A stretch of 40,342 nt of DNA. Source: Cupriavidus respiraculi. GTDB lineage: Bacteria > Pseudomonadota > Gammaproteobacteria > Burkholderiales > Burkholderiaceae. Shown here piece after piece: positions 14,915 to 22,803 of the stretch; within the stretch, counting starts at the first letter, position 1, and each line of letters opens with the position of its first letter. Both the position numbers and the translations under genes were made by a program. Where the stretch lies: contig NZ_CAJZAH010000011.1 in NCBI RefSeq assembly GCF_914271545.1, positions 1 through 40,342 of the forward strand, given 5' to 3'. Under the pieces are notes generated by a model. It ran no database searches, was not told the DNA's origin, and was given only the letters and a program-made list of their open reading frames with translations.

Positions 14915-15577
14915 ATGAGTGCTGTACGCCTGCCCAACGGGGCAACTTTCTCCATTGCCACCGCAATGGCCGCCGCCACCACGATGACGGCGCTGACCAA
15001 TGCGGCGCCGCCGGTGGCCACCGCCGCCGCGCACACGCTGGTCGACAACGACATCGTGGAAATCGCCTCCGGCTGGTCTGGCCTCGACGGCCGCGTGGCC
15101 CGCATCGAGGACGTGGCCTCCGGCACCTTCGCGCTGGAGGGCTACGATGCCACCAACACCAGCAAGTACCCGGCCGGTACCGGCGTGGGCAGCGTGCGCA
15201 AGGTGAGCGGGTGGCAGCAGATCCAGGGGATCATGCAGTCGGCCAGCCAGGGCGGCGAGCAGCAGTTCTACACCTACTCGTTCCTCGAGGACACCGGCGA
15301 CGAGAAGCAGATCCCGACCACGCGCAGCGCGCGATCGATCGTGCTGACCATCGCGGACGACGACACGCAGCCGCACTACGCGCTGCTGGCCGCGGCCGAC
15401 GAGGACCGCGAGCCGCGTGTCATCCAGTTCCTGCTGCCCAATGGCTCGCTGATCTACTTCCGCGCCTACGTGTCGATGGCCAAGATGCCGAGCACCACCA
15501 AGAACGAGGCCATGACCATCGCCGTCACGCTGTCCCTGACCGGCGAGCCGACGCGCTACGCAAAGGTGGGTGCCTGA
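14915..15577 (+). CDS. Major tail tube protein
   Basis: A 220-residue protein of the lambda V/phage tail-tube type. It starts MSAVRLPNGATFSIATAM, with a central IVEIASGWSGLDGRVARI barrel segment and a C-terminal FLLPNGSLIYFRAYVSM. It should be the most abundant tail protein and has its own upstream hairpin and ribosome-binding site (TAGGAG). The stop overlaps the next ATG (TGATG). Confidence 0.88.
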   Translation: MSAVRLPNGATFSIATAMAAATTMTALTNAAPPVATAAAHTLVDNDIVEIASGWSGLDGRVARIEDVASGTFALEGYDATNTSKYPAGTGVGSVRKVSGWQQIQGIMQSASQGGEQQFYTYSFLEDTGDEKQIPTTRSARSIVLTIADDDTQPHYALLAAADEDREPRVIQFLLPNGSLIYFRAYVSMAKMPSTTKNEAMTIAVTLSLTGEPTRYAKVGA

Positions 15578-15894
15578 TGTTCAAGATCCAACCGAATCCG
15601 ACCTTCAACCTGACGGTCAAGGTACCGACGCCGGGCGAGGCGCCGCAGTCGCTGAAGCTGCTGTGCCACTACAAGGACGAGGAGCAGGCGCGGGAATTCC
15701 TGGCCCGCGCCATCGAGGCCGAGGGTCAGGGCGAGCGCGCGGACCTGACCGAGATCGTGGCGGGCTGGGAAGACGTCGACGAAGAATTCTCGCCCGAGGC
15801 GCTCAAGCGCCTCCTGCGCAACTACGGCGGCGCTGGCCGCGCCATCTTCCAGGCGTACCTGGACGAGCTGCAGGGGCAACGCCGGGGAAACTGA
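15577..15894 (+). CDS. Tail assembly chaperone, G-like (unshifted product)
   Basis: A 105-residue chaperone in the lambda G position, between tail tube and tape measure. The N-terminal part is beta-like (FNLTVKVPTPGEAPQSLKLLCHY) and the remainder helical. It ends in GGA-AAC-TGA, where the heptamer GGGAAAC (15885-15891) lies in the correct X XXY YYZ phase for -1 slippage just before the stop. Most ribosomes should end here and a minority make the longer product. Confidence 0.9.
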   Translation: MFKIQPNPTFNLTVKVPTPGEAPQSLKLLCHYKDEEQAREFLARAIEAEGQGERADLTEIVAGWEDVDEEFSPEALKRLLRNYGGAGRAIFQAYLDELQGQRRGN

Positions 15895-16202
15895 TCGCCG
15901 CGGCACGCCGGCTGTTCTGGCGGCCGCCGCCGGCGGACCAGCTGGCGGCGTTCTGCCTGACGCCGGCCGACATGGAGCCCGACGACGCGGAGGTCTGGCC
16001 AGACACCGACCTGTCGGTGTCGCTGTTCGGCCAGATCTCCACGCAATGGCGGATGGGCATGAATGGCCCGGTGGGGCTGGACTACGGTGTGCTGGAGTTC
16101 GTGTTGAAGCTGCGGCGCGTGCCGCGGTCGCAATGGCCGCGCGTCTTCGATGACGTGCGATTGATGGAACACGCGGCCATGCAAGAAATTACCGGGAGCT
16201 GA
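15577..16202 (+). CDS. Tail assembly chaperone G-T fusion by -1 frameshift
   Basis: Slippage at GGGAAAC (15885-15891) moves ribosomes to the -1 frame, which stays open to 16202 and adds about 103 residues (LIAAARRLFWRPPPADQLAAFCL...). The fusion is about 208 residues. In lambda, the G and GT forms chaperone the tape measure protein during tail assembly. The downstream frame has no good start of its own, ends two bases before the tape-measure ATG, and contains PADQLAAFCLTPADMEPDDAEVW, which looks like real protein. Confidence 0.9.
15885..15891 (+). promoter_or_regulatory. -1 ribosomal frameshift slippery site GGGAAAC
   Basis: Zero-frame codons read cGG-GGA-AAC-TGA, so P- and A-site tRNAs can re-pair on GGG and AAA one base back. 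It is comparable to the lambda G-T slippery GGGAAAG. The GC-rich stretch just downstream could supply a stimulatory structure, though no specific pseudoknot was modelled. Confidence 0.9.
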
Positions 16203-16203
16203 G

Positions 16204-19071
16204 ATGAGCGACGTTGTAGGCAAGGCCACACTCGAGGTCGGCGCCGATGTCAGCGGGCTCCAGGCTGGCTTTCGTGAGGGCGAGCGCGCCATCAAGAGCC
16301 TGGAGGCCACGGCGGCCTCGAGCGGACGCAGCGCGGCCGGCAGCATCCGCGGCGTCGGTGATGCCGCCACCGATACGGCCCAGCGCATGGACGCGCAGAG
16401 CCGGCGCTTTCTGGCGTCGCTTGAGCGCCAGGCCGACCGGGCCGGCAAGACGGCCTCCGAGTACGCGGCGCTGCGCGCCTCCCAGCTCGGCGTGGCCGAC
16501 GCGGCCGCGCCGCTGGTGGAGCGCTTGCGCGCGACCGAGGCGGCGATGGCCAAGGGCGGCGTTTCGGCCGCCCAGACCGCTGCGGCGCTGCGCCTGGTGC
16601 CCGCGCAGCTGACCGATATCGTCACGCAGCTGGCCGGCGGCCAGAGCGCGCTGCTGATCCTGACCCAGCAGGGTGGGCAGCTGAAAGACATGTTCGGCGG
16701 CGTGGTGCCGGCCGCGCGGGCGCTGACGTCCCACATTGCGGGGATGATCAACCCGGCGACGGCTGCGGCAGCGGCGCTGGGCCTGGTGGGCGCGGCGGCC
16801 TACATCGGCGCGCAGGAACAGACCGCCTACCAGAAAGCGCTGGTGACGACCGGCAACTATGCCGGCACCACCGCCAACCAGCTCTCCGTCATGGCGGGGC
16901 AGATCAGCCAGGCGATCGGCACGCAGGGGCAGGCCGCTGACGTGCTGGTGAAGCTGGCCGGCAGCGGCAAGATCGCGGCCGGCCAGTTCGAGTCGCTGGT
17001 CGCGGCGACCATCGCCTGGGAAAAGGCCAGCGGCACTGCGGTGGACGAGTCGGTCAAGCGCTACGTCGAGCTGGGCGACGAGCCGGTCAAGGCGTCGCTC
17101 AAGCTCAACGAGCAGTATCACTACCTGACCGACGCGGTCTACCAGCAGATCCGTGCCCTCGAGGAGCAGGGGAGCAAGGAGGAGGCCGCGGCGCTGGCGC
17201 AGCGCACCTACGCTGACGCGATGGGCAAGCGCGCCAACGAGATCCTGGCCAACCTCGGTCTCATCGAGCGCGGCTGGGGTGCCGTCACTGGCGCCGCCAA
17301 AAGCGCCTGGGACGCGATGCTGGGCCTTGGCCGGCCCGATACGCTGCCCGATATCAAGGGACGCATCGCGGCGGTGCGTGCCGAGATCGAGCGGCTGGGC
17401 GATGGCGAGAACTTCGGCAACACCCAAGGCGGGGCGGCGACCGGCGGTAGCGATCGCCGGCGAGCCGGCGCGCAGGCCCGCCTGCGGGCGCTGCTCGAGC
17501 AGGAGCGCGCGCTCGAGGCCGAGGCGGCCAAGGCGCGTGCGGACGCGGAGCGCCAGCGCGGCGAGGAGGAAACGATCGCCGCGCGCGCCCGCCTGGACGC
17601 GCAGGCCAAGGCGACGCGCAGCCGCGCCGAGCAGCGTGCCGATGAGCTGCGCCAGCTGCGGGAGGATGCGGCCAAGGTCGGCCTGGCCACCGAGGAGTAC
17701 AACAAGCGCGCGGCGGCCATCGAGGCCAAGTACAAGGACCGCGGCGCACGGCCCAAAGCCTACGTCGAGGACTACGCCACCCGCTACCTGGACCAGCTGC
17801 GGCAGACCGGCGCCGCGCTGCAGGCGCAGACGCTCGACGCCGACAAGCTGACGGCGGCCGAAAAGGCGCGCGCCGAGTTCGCGCAGCAGCTGGCGGACAT
17901 CAAGACCAAGCAGACGCTCACGGCGGACCAGAAAAGCCTGCTGGCGCGCAAGGACGAGATCCTGGCGCAGCTGGACCTGAACGTGGCCACCGAGAAAGCC
18001 GCGCTCGCCCGCCGCGAGGAAACCAAAGAGCTGGAGCGCCAAGCCAGGCTGCTCAAGGACGCGCAGACCCAGGCCGAAGGCGTGGCCGTGCGCATCCGGG
18101 AGAGTGCGATCGCCCGCGGCGAGCAGTTCGACCGCCAGCTGGGCGCCTTCGGCATGGGCGCGCTGGCCCAGGAACAGATTACGGCCCAGCGCGGGGTCTA
18201 CCGCGAATTTGAGCGCATCCGCACCGACTGGATCAAGAGCATGACCGACCGCGACCTGGTCGGCACGGATCTGTACACCCAGGAGCTGACACGCATCAAG
18301 GACGCGGAGCGCGAGGCGCTGGCGCAGGTCGGGCAGTACTACGACCAGCTGGCGCTCAAGCGCGAGGACTGGCGCAACGGCGCCATGGCGGCCATGGCCG
18401 ACTACCGCGACTACTCGGCCAACGTGGCGGACCAAACGGGACGCCTGTTCGGCGGGATGTTCCAGGGTCTGGAGGACTCGGTGGTGGAGTTCGCCATGAC
18501 GGGCAAGGCCAGCTTTGGCGACTTCGCCAAGTCGGTGATCGCCGACCTTGCGAGGATCCAGGCACGCGCCGCGATCTCTGGCCTGGTGCAGATGGGCATC
18601 GGGCTCGTCGGCAGCCTGTTCTCCGCAGGGGCTGGCGCCGGCGCCGCGTCCACCGCTGGATCGGCGTGGGGCGGCTTCAGCACTGGGCCGGCCACCACCG
18701 GGTACACCGGCGCCGCCGCTACTGGAACCTTCGGGAACGGGCTGAGCGGCGTGTTCGTGAGCGGCGCGCGCGCCGATGGCGGCCCGGTCGCGGCCGGCAG
18801 CACCTACCTGGTGGGCGAGCGCGGGCCGGAGCTGTTCAAGCCGAATCAGTCCGGCACGATCGTGCCGAACCATGCGCTGGGCGGCGGGGGTGACATCAAC
18901 ATCAACACCCACGTGAGCGTCGACAACGGCGGCGTGCAGGCGCAAAGCGACAGCAATGACGCTTTGAGCAAGCAGCTCGGCTCCGCAATCAACGCCGCAG
19001 TCACTGAGCGGCTTTCACGCGAGATGCGCCAGGGCGGCATGCTCTGGCGGATGCGAAACGGACAGGCATAG
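16204..19071 (+). CDS. Tail tape measure protein
   Basis: A 955-residue tape measure of the lambda H type. The N-terminal region (LEVGADVSGLQAGFREGERAI) and the motif LVPAQLTDIVTQLAGGQSALLILTQ match prophage tail length tape measure proteins. Hydrophobic Gly/Ala segments lie near residues 165-200. A long coiled coil rich in Glu/Arg/Ala spans about 420-650. The C-terminus (GRLFGGMFQGLEDSVVEFAMTGKASFGDFAKSVIADL) matches the lambda tape-measure C-terminal domain. By the usual rule of about 0.15 nm per residue the tail would be roughly 140 nm. Confidence 0.95.
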   Translation: MSDVVGKATLEVGADVSGLQAGFREGERAIKSLEATAASSGRSAAGSIRGVGDAATDTAQRMDAQSRRFLASLERQADRAGKTASEYAALRASQLGVADAAAPLVERLRATEAAMAKGGVSAAQTAAALRLVPAQLTDIVTQLAGGQSALLILTQQGGQLKDMFGGVVPAARALTSHIAGMINPATAAAAALGLVGAAAYIGAQEQTAYQKALVTTGNYAGTTANQLSVMAGQISQAIGTQGQAADVLVKLAGSGKIAAGQFESLVAATIAWEKASGTAVDESVKRYVELGDEPVKASLKLNEQYHYLTDAVYQQIRALEEQGSKEEAAALAQRTYADAMGKRANEILANLGLIERGWGAVTGAAKSAWDAMLGLGRPDTLPDIKGRIAAVRAEIERLGDGENFGNTQGGAATGGSDRRRAGAQARLRALLEQERALEAEAAKARADAERQRGEEETIAARARLDAQAKATRSRAEQRADELRQLREDAAKVGLATEEYNKRAAAIEAKYKDRGARPKAYVEDYATRYLDQLRQTGAALQAQTLDADKLTAAEKARAEFAQQLADIKTKQTLTADQKSLLARKDEILAQLDLNVATEKAALARREETKELERQARLLKDAQTQAEGVAVRIRESAIARGEQFDRQLGAFGMGALAQEQITAQRGVYREFERIRTDWIKSMTDRDLVGTDLYTQELTRIKDAEREALAQVGQYYDQLALKREDWRNGAMAAMADYRDYSANVADQTGRLFGGMFQGLEDSVVEFAMTGKASFGDFAKSVIADLARIQARAAISGLVQMGIGLVGSLFSAGAGAGAASTAGSAWGGFSTGPATTGYTGAAATGTFGNGLSGVFVSGARADGGPVAAGSTYLVGERGPELFKPNQSGTIVPNHALGGGGDININTHVSVDNGGVQAQSDSNDALSKQLGSAINAAVTERLSREMRQGGMLWRMRNGQA

Positions 19072-19410
19072 ATGGCCACGGAAACCTTCACATGGCGGCC
19101 GGTGAACACGGCCGCCGGCCAGGTCACGCTGCGTACCCGCACCGCGCAGTTCGGCGATGGCTACAGCCAGGCGGTCGGCGATGGCCTCAACAACAAGGTC
19201 CAGAGCTGGCCGCTGCAGTTCGCTGGCCTCAAGGCCGAGATCCAGGCGATCCAGGACTTTCTCGACCGGCACGGCGGCTACCGGTCGTTTCTCTGGACCC
19301 CGCCGCTGGGCGTGCAGGGGATGTACCGCGTCCCCGAGTACTCGCCGGCGGCTGACAAGGGTGGCATCTACACGCTCTCGGCAACCTTCGTTCAAGCCTT
19401 CGCACCCTGA
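19072..19410 (+). CDS. Minor tail protein M-like
   Basis: A 112-residue protein beginning directly after the tape-measure stop. The family pattern FGDGYSQAVGDGLNN and FLDRHGGYRSFLWTPPLG is typical of lambda gpM (distal tail/tip) proteins. The fibre-like gene follows, where gpL would normally come next. Confidence 0.92.
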   Translation: MATETFTWRPVNTAAGQVTLRTRTAQFGDGYSQAVGDGLNNKVQSWPLQFAGLKAEIQAIQDFLDRHGGYRSFLWTPPLGVQGMYRVPEYSPAADKGGIYTLSATFVQAFAP

Positions 19411-19414
19411 CAAC

Positions 19415-20770
19415 ATGGCAAAGCAAACAATCAATCTTGGCACGCCGCCATCCGGCAGCGACGGCGACACCTACCGGACCGCGAACGTCAAGACCATTTC
19501 GAACTTCGATGAGTTGTACCTGCGCGCTCAGGGCCGGCTGCAAAAGAGCATCGCCGGCGGGGCCGGCACCGTGGTGCTGACCGCCACGGAGGCGCTAAAC
19601 GGCATCATCGACTTCGTCGGCGACATCACCGGCAACAAGGTGATCCAGGTTCCCCCGACGACCACGATGATGTGGGTGGTGCGCAATAGCACCGCTGGCA
19701 ATTTCTCGGTGACGTTCCAGGTGACCGGCGCGGCCACCGGCATCGTCATCCCGCGCGGGGTGTCAAAGCTCCTGTACAGCAATGGTGCCGACATGTTCGA
19801 CGCGACAGCGGAGCCGCCGTCGATCATCAAGGACGGCGTCCTGGAGATCTCTGGCGCCGCGCCCACGCTGATGCTGACAGAGACGGATCAGACGGCGCCG
19901 GTCGGTCGGTGGCAGTGGCGTGCGGATGGGGGTTCGGTGTGGCTGCAGCGCATGCTCACAGCGCCCGGCACCTACGACAACATGATCGGGATCACCCCGG
20001 CCGGTCTCGATATTCGTCCCTTAAGCGCAGGCCCCGCCTATTCCAACAGGCTGACCCTTTCGTCGGGAGCTTCCGGGCAATACCAGCCGTTTATGCGCTC
20101 GAATTCCAACGAGCAGTGCATCCAGTTCGTCAACTCCGCCAACACGCGGGTGATGATGCGGCTGTACGAGAACGGCCAGGTCCATATTCCGGGACGGCTG
20201 CAGGTAGACACTTCCGAGAACGCGACAAAGCTGTTCGTCGGCGGCTTTGGCTCCGGGTATGGATATGGCGTTGAAACCCGGCCTGTGGTGGGTGGCAACA
20301 ATGCCGTGGTCAACTTTCTCACCGTGAATGGTGTTTCGGTTGGGCACATCGCGTCCAGCGACTCGGCGGTGGCATACAACTCCGCATCCGACTACCGCGT
20401 CAAGGCGAACTACGCGCCGATGGCCGGCGCGTTGGAGAGCGTGCGGCGCATGAAGTTCTATACCGGCGAGTTTCGCGCGGAGCCGGGGAAGCTGTACGAC
20501 TATGTCCTGGCGCATGAGCTGCAGGAGGAGCTGCCGAGTGCCGTGACCGGAGAAAAGGACGCCATGGGCGACTGGTATCCGGTGTTTCGGGAGGGGTATG
20601 ACCCTGACGACGTGCAGCCCGGCGATGTGGTCGATGTCCAGCAGATGATTGTGCCGCAGGCCGTGGACTACTCGCGCCTCGTTCCCAGGCTGGGCGCGGC
20701 CGTGCAAGAGCTGGCCGGCGCGCTGGAGCAGGCCCTGGCGCGTCTTGCGCAGCTCGAGGCATCGACATGA
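19415..20770 (+). CDS. Tail fibre/tailspike with S74 intramolecular chaperone
   Basis: A 451-residue protein from ATG 19415. The N-terminus (INLGTPPSGSDGDTYRTANVKTISNFDELY) is a short attachment segment. The centre is beta-rich and repeat-like, with receptor-binding character. The C-terminal ~127 residues form an S74 endosialidase-type chaperone: Ser325 in ASDYRVKANYAPM, then RRMKFYTG and LYDYVLAHELQEELPSAVTGEKD, ending in a coiled coil. Auto-cleavage just before Ser325 would release the chaperone after trimerisation. Its place between M-like and L-like genes departs from the lambda order. Confidence 0.88.
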   Translation: MAKQTINLGTPPSGSDGDTYRTANVKTISNFDELYLRAQGRLQKSIAGGAGTVVLTATEALNGIIDFVGDITGNKVIQVPPTTTMMWVVRNSTAGNFSVTFQVTGAATGIVIPRGVSKLLYSNGADMFDATAEPPSIIKDGVLEISGAAPTLMLTETDQTAPVGRWQWRADGGSVWLQRMLTAPGTYDNMIGITPAGLDIRPLSAGPAYSNRLTLSSGASGQYQPFMRSNSNEQCIQFVNSANTRVMMRLYENGQVHIPGRLQVDTSENATKLFVGGFGSGYGYGVETRPVVGGNNAVVNFLTVNGVSVGHIASSDSAVAYNSASDYRVKANYAPMAGALESVRRMKFYTGEFRAEPGKLYDYVLAHELQEELPSAVTGEKDAMGDWYPVFREGYDPDDVQPGDVVDVQQMIVPQAVDYSRLVPRLGAAVQELAGALEQALARLAQLEAST

Positions 20771-21468
20771 AGATCAACTACGACATCCAGACGCTAGAGC
20801 CCGGCGAGCGCATCGAGCTATTCGAGCTGGACGCCACGGCGATCGGCGGCGACCAGCTGCGCTTCCATGGCCATACGCGCGTCGGCCCGATCTGGTGGCA
20901 GGGCAACGAGTACTCGCCCTGGCCCATCCGCACCGAGGGGTTCGCGCGCACCGGCGAGGGCCAGCAACCCACGCCGACGGTGTCGGTGGGGAACGTGGAC
21001 GGCTCCATTACCGCCATGTGCCTGTACCTGGACGATATGGTGGGCGCCACGCTGCATCGCATGCAGACGCTGGGCAAATACCTGGATGCCGCCAATTTCC
21101 CGCAGGGGAATCCCGACGCCGATCCGGATGAGCAGTACGCGCCCGAGTTCTGGTTCGTGGAGCGCAAGACGGAGGAAACCAACGAGGCCGTGACCTTCGA
21201 GCTGTCGAGCGCCCTCGACTTCAACGGCACGCAACTGCCGCGCCGCCAGATCGTCGCCAACGTGTGCGGCTGGCTGGCGATCGGGAAGTACCGCGGCCCG
21301 TACTGCGGCTACACCGGCTTGGCCTACTTCGACCGGAACGACAACCCAGTGGGTGACCCGGCGCTGGATCGTTGCGGCGGCCGGTTGTCGTCATGCAAGG
21401 CGCGATTCGGCGAGAACAACTCGCTGCCGTTCGGCTCCTTCCCGGCCGCCGATCTCATCCGAGGCTGA
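20767..21468 (+). CDS. Minor tail protein L-like (Fe-S cysteines present)
   Basis: A 233-residue gpL homologue overlapping the fibre gene by four bases (ATGA). It has NYDIQTLEPGERIELFELD at the N-terminus. Four spaced cysteines lie in the C-terminal domain: NVCGW, PYCGY, DRCGG and SSCKAR. In lambda gpL such cysteines bind an iron-sulphur cluster, so this protein probably does too. It is part of the tail tip beneath J. Confidence 0.92.
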   Translation: MKINYDIQTLEPGERIELFELDATAIGGDQLRFHGHTRVGPIWWQGNEYSPWPIRTEGFARTGEGQQPTPTVSVGNVDGSITAMCLYLDDMVGATLHRMQTLGKYLDAANFPQGNPDADPDEQYAPEFWFVERKTEETNEAVTFELSSALDFNGTQLPRRQIVANVCGWLAIGKYRGPYCGYTGLAYFDRNDNPVGDPALDRCGGRLSSCKARFGENNSLPFGSFPAADLIRG

Positions 21469-21470
21469 TC

Positions 21471-22175
21471 ATGGAAAAAGCAACGTTGGACGCGGTTCGC
21501 GCGCACGCGGCCGCGGAGTATCCGCGCGAGTGCTGCGGCCTGGTGGTGGTTGCGCGCGGCCGCGAGCGCTATGTCGCCTGTCGCAACGCAGCGCAGGGCG
21601 GCGAGCATTTCATCCTGCCGGCCGAAGACTATGCCGCGGCCGAGGATCTCGGCGACGTGGTGGCGGTGGTCCATAGCCACCCCGACGCGCCGGCGGCGCC
21701 GAGCGAAGCGGATCTGGTCGCTTGCGAGGCTTCTGGCCTGCCGTGGCACATCCTGTCGTGGCCGGCCGATGATCTGCGCACCATCGCGCCGCAGGGTTAC
21801 GAGGCGCCGCTGGTCGGCCGCCAGTTCGCGCACGGCGTGCTGGACTGCTACACCCTGGTGCGCGACTGGTACCGGCGCGAGCTGGGCATCGAGCTGCGCG
21901 ACTTCCCGCGCCGGGATGACTGGTGGGCGCAGGGCGGCGACCTGTACATGCAGCACTACGCCGAGGCCGGCTTCGCCGTGGTCTCGCAGGACGCGCCGGA
22001 CCAGCAAGGGGACGTGATCCTCATGCAGCTGCGCGCCCCGGTGCCCAACCACGCCGGCATCTACCTCGGCGACGGGCTGATGCTTCATCACCTCCACGGC
22101 CGGCTGTCGTCGCGCGATGTGTACGGCGGCTATTGGCAAGAAATCACGCGCTGCGTGCTCAGGTATCAGGGATGA
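21471..22175 (+). CDS. Tail tip peptidase K-like (JAMM + NlpC/P60)
   Basis: A 234-residue two-domain protein. The JAMM/Mov34 metalloprotease motif HSHPDAPAAPSEAD (about residues 66-79) is complete. The NlpC/P60 half has Cys in GVLDCYTLVRDWYR and His in PNHAGIYLG. Lambda gpK-type proteins act at the tail tip and may help open peptidoglycan during DNA entry. Its stop overlaps the next start (ATGA at 22172). Confidence 0.93.
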   Translation: MEKATLDAVRAHAAAEYPRECCGLVVVARGRERYVACRNAAQGGEHFILPAEDYAAAEDLGDVVAVVHSHPDAPAAPSEADLVACEASGLPWHILSWPADDLRTIAPQGYEAPLVGRQFAHGVLDCYTLVRDWYRRELGIELRDFPRRDDWWAQGGDLYMQHYAEAGFAVVSQDAPDQQGDVILMQLRAPVPNHAGIYLGDGLMLHHLHGRLSSRDVYGGYWQEITRCVLRYQG

Positions 22176-22741
22176 CCAACAAGATCCGCACCATTCGCCT
22201 GTATGGCGCGCTGGGGGCGCGCTTCGGGCGCATCCACCGGCTGGCCGTTGCCAGCGCTGCAGAGGCTGTGCGCGCACTGTGCGTGCTGCTGCCAGGCTTC
22301 CGCCAAGAACTCGGCACCAGCCACGGTCGTGGCGTGGCGTATGCCGTCTTTGCCGGCAAGAAAAACCTCGCGGCCAACGAACTGGATATGCCGCCCGGCG
22401 CCGACGATATCCGCATCGCGCCGGTGCTGCGGGGCAGTAAGCGCGGGGGCATCTTCCAGACGATCATCGGCGCGGCGCTGTTGGTGGTCGGCTTCTACTT
22501 CGGCCAGCCGCAGTTGATGCAACTCGGCGCGGCGCTGGCGCTCGGCGGGGTCGTTCAGATGCTGTCGCCGCAGCAGCGCGGCCTATCCGCGAAGGATGGT
22601 CCCGACAACGGCGCCAGCTACAACTTCAACGGGCCGGTCAACACCACAGCGCAGGGCAACCCGGTGCCGCTGCTGTACGGCCGCATGATCGTCGGCAGTG
22701 CCGTCATATCGGGCGGCATCTACGCACAAGATCAGGCGTAG
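22172..22741 (+). CDS. Tail assembly protein I-like
   Basis: A 189-residue lambda gpI family protein. It has an N-terminal ubiquitin-like segment (KIRTIRLYGALGARFGRIHRLAV), a hydrophobic pair of helices (FQTIIGAALLVVGFYFG and LMQLGAALALGGVVQML), and a C-terminal SYNFNGPVNTTAQGNPVPLLYGRMIVGSAVIS typical of the family. It is required for tail-tip assembly with J and K. Confidence 0.92.
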   Translation: MTNKIRTIRLYGALGARFGRIHRLAVASAAEAVRALCVLLPGFRQELGTSHGRGVAYAVFAGKKNLAANELDMPPGADDIRIAPVLRGSKRGGIFQTIIGAALLVVGFYFGQPQLMQLGAALALGGVVQMLSPQQRGLSAKDGPDNGASYNFNGPVNTTAQGNPVPLLYGRMIVGSAVISGGIYAQDQA

Positions 22742-22761
22742 CAACCTCACTCTTCAGTCCG

Positions 22762-22791
22762 AAGCCCCGCTCCGAGCGGGGCTTTTCTTTT
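22762..22791 (+). terminator. Strong intrinsic terminator between I-like and J-like genes
   Basis: A perfect 10-bp stem, AAGCCCCGCT (22762-22771) and AGCGGGGCTT (22775-22784), has a CCG loop and TTCTTTT after it. It sits inside the tail operon, 13 bases before the J start, so read-through must depend on antitermination, or the hairpin adjusts J level. The symmetric AA...TT ends would also work on the other strand. Confidence 0.85.
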
Positions 22792-22803
22792 GGTGCAATA
22801 CAC

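Noticed and set aside
15570-15890. Independent gene start for the T-part frame upstream of the slippery site
   Set aside because: The upstream part of that frame is an out-of-frame shadow of the G-like gene. The -1 slippage explains expression.
16189-18945. Over 900-codon minus-strand frame opposite the tape measure gene
   Set aside because: Shadow of the tape measure protein; no start signals or family motifs.
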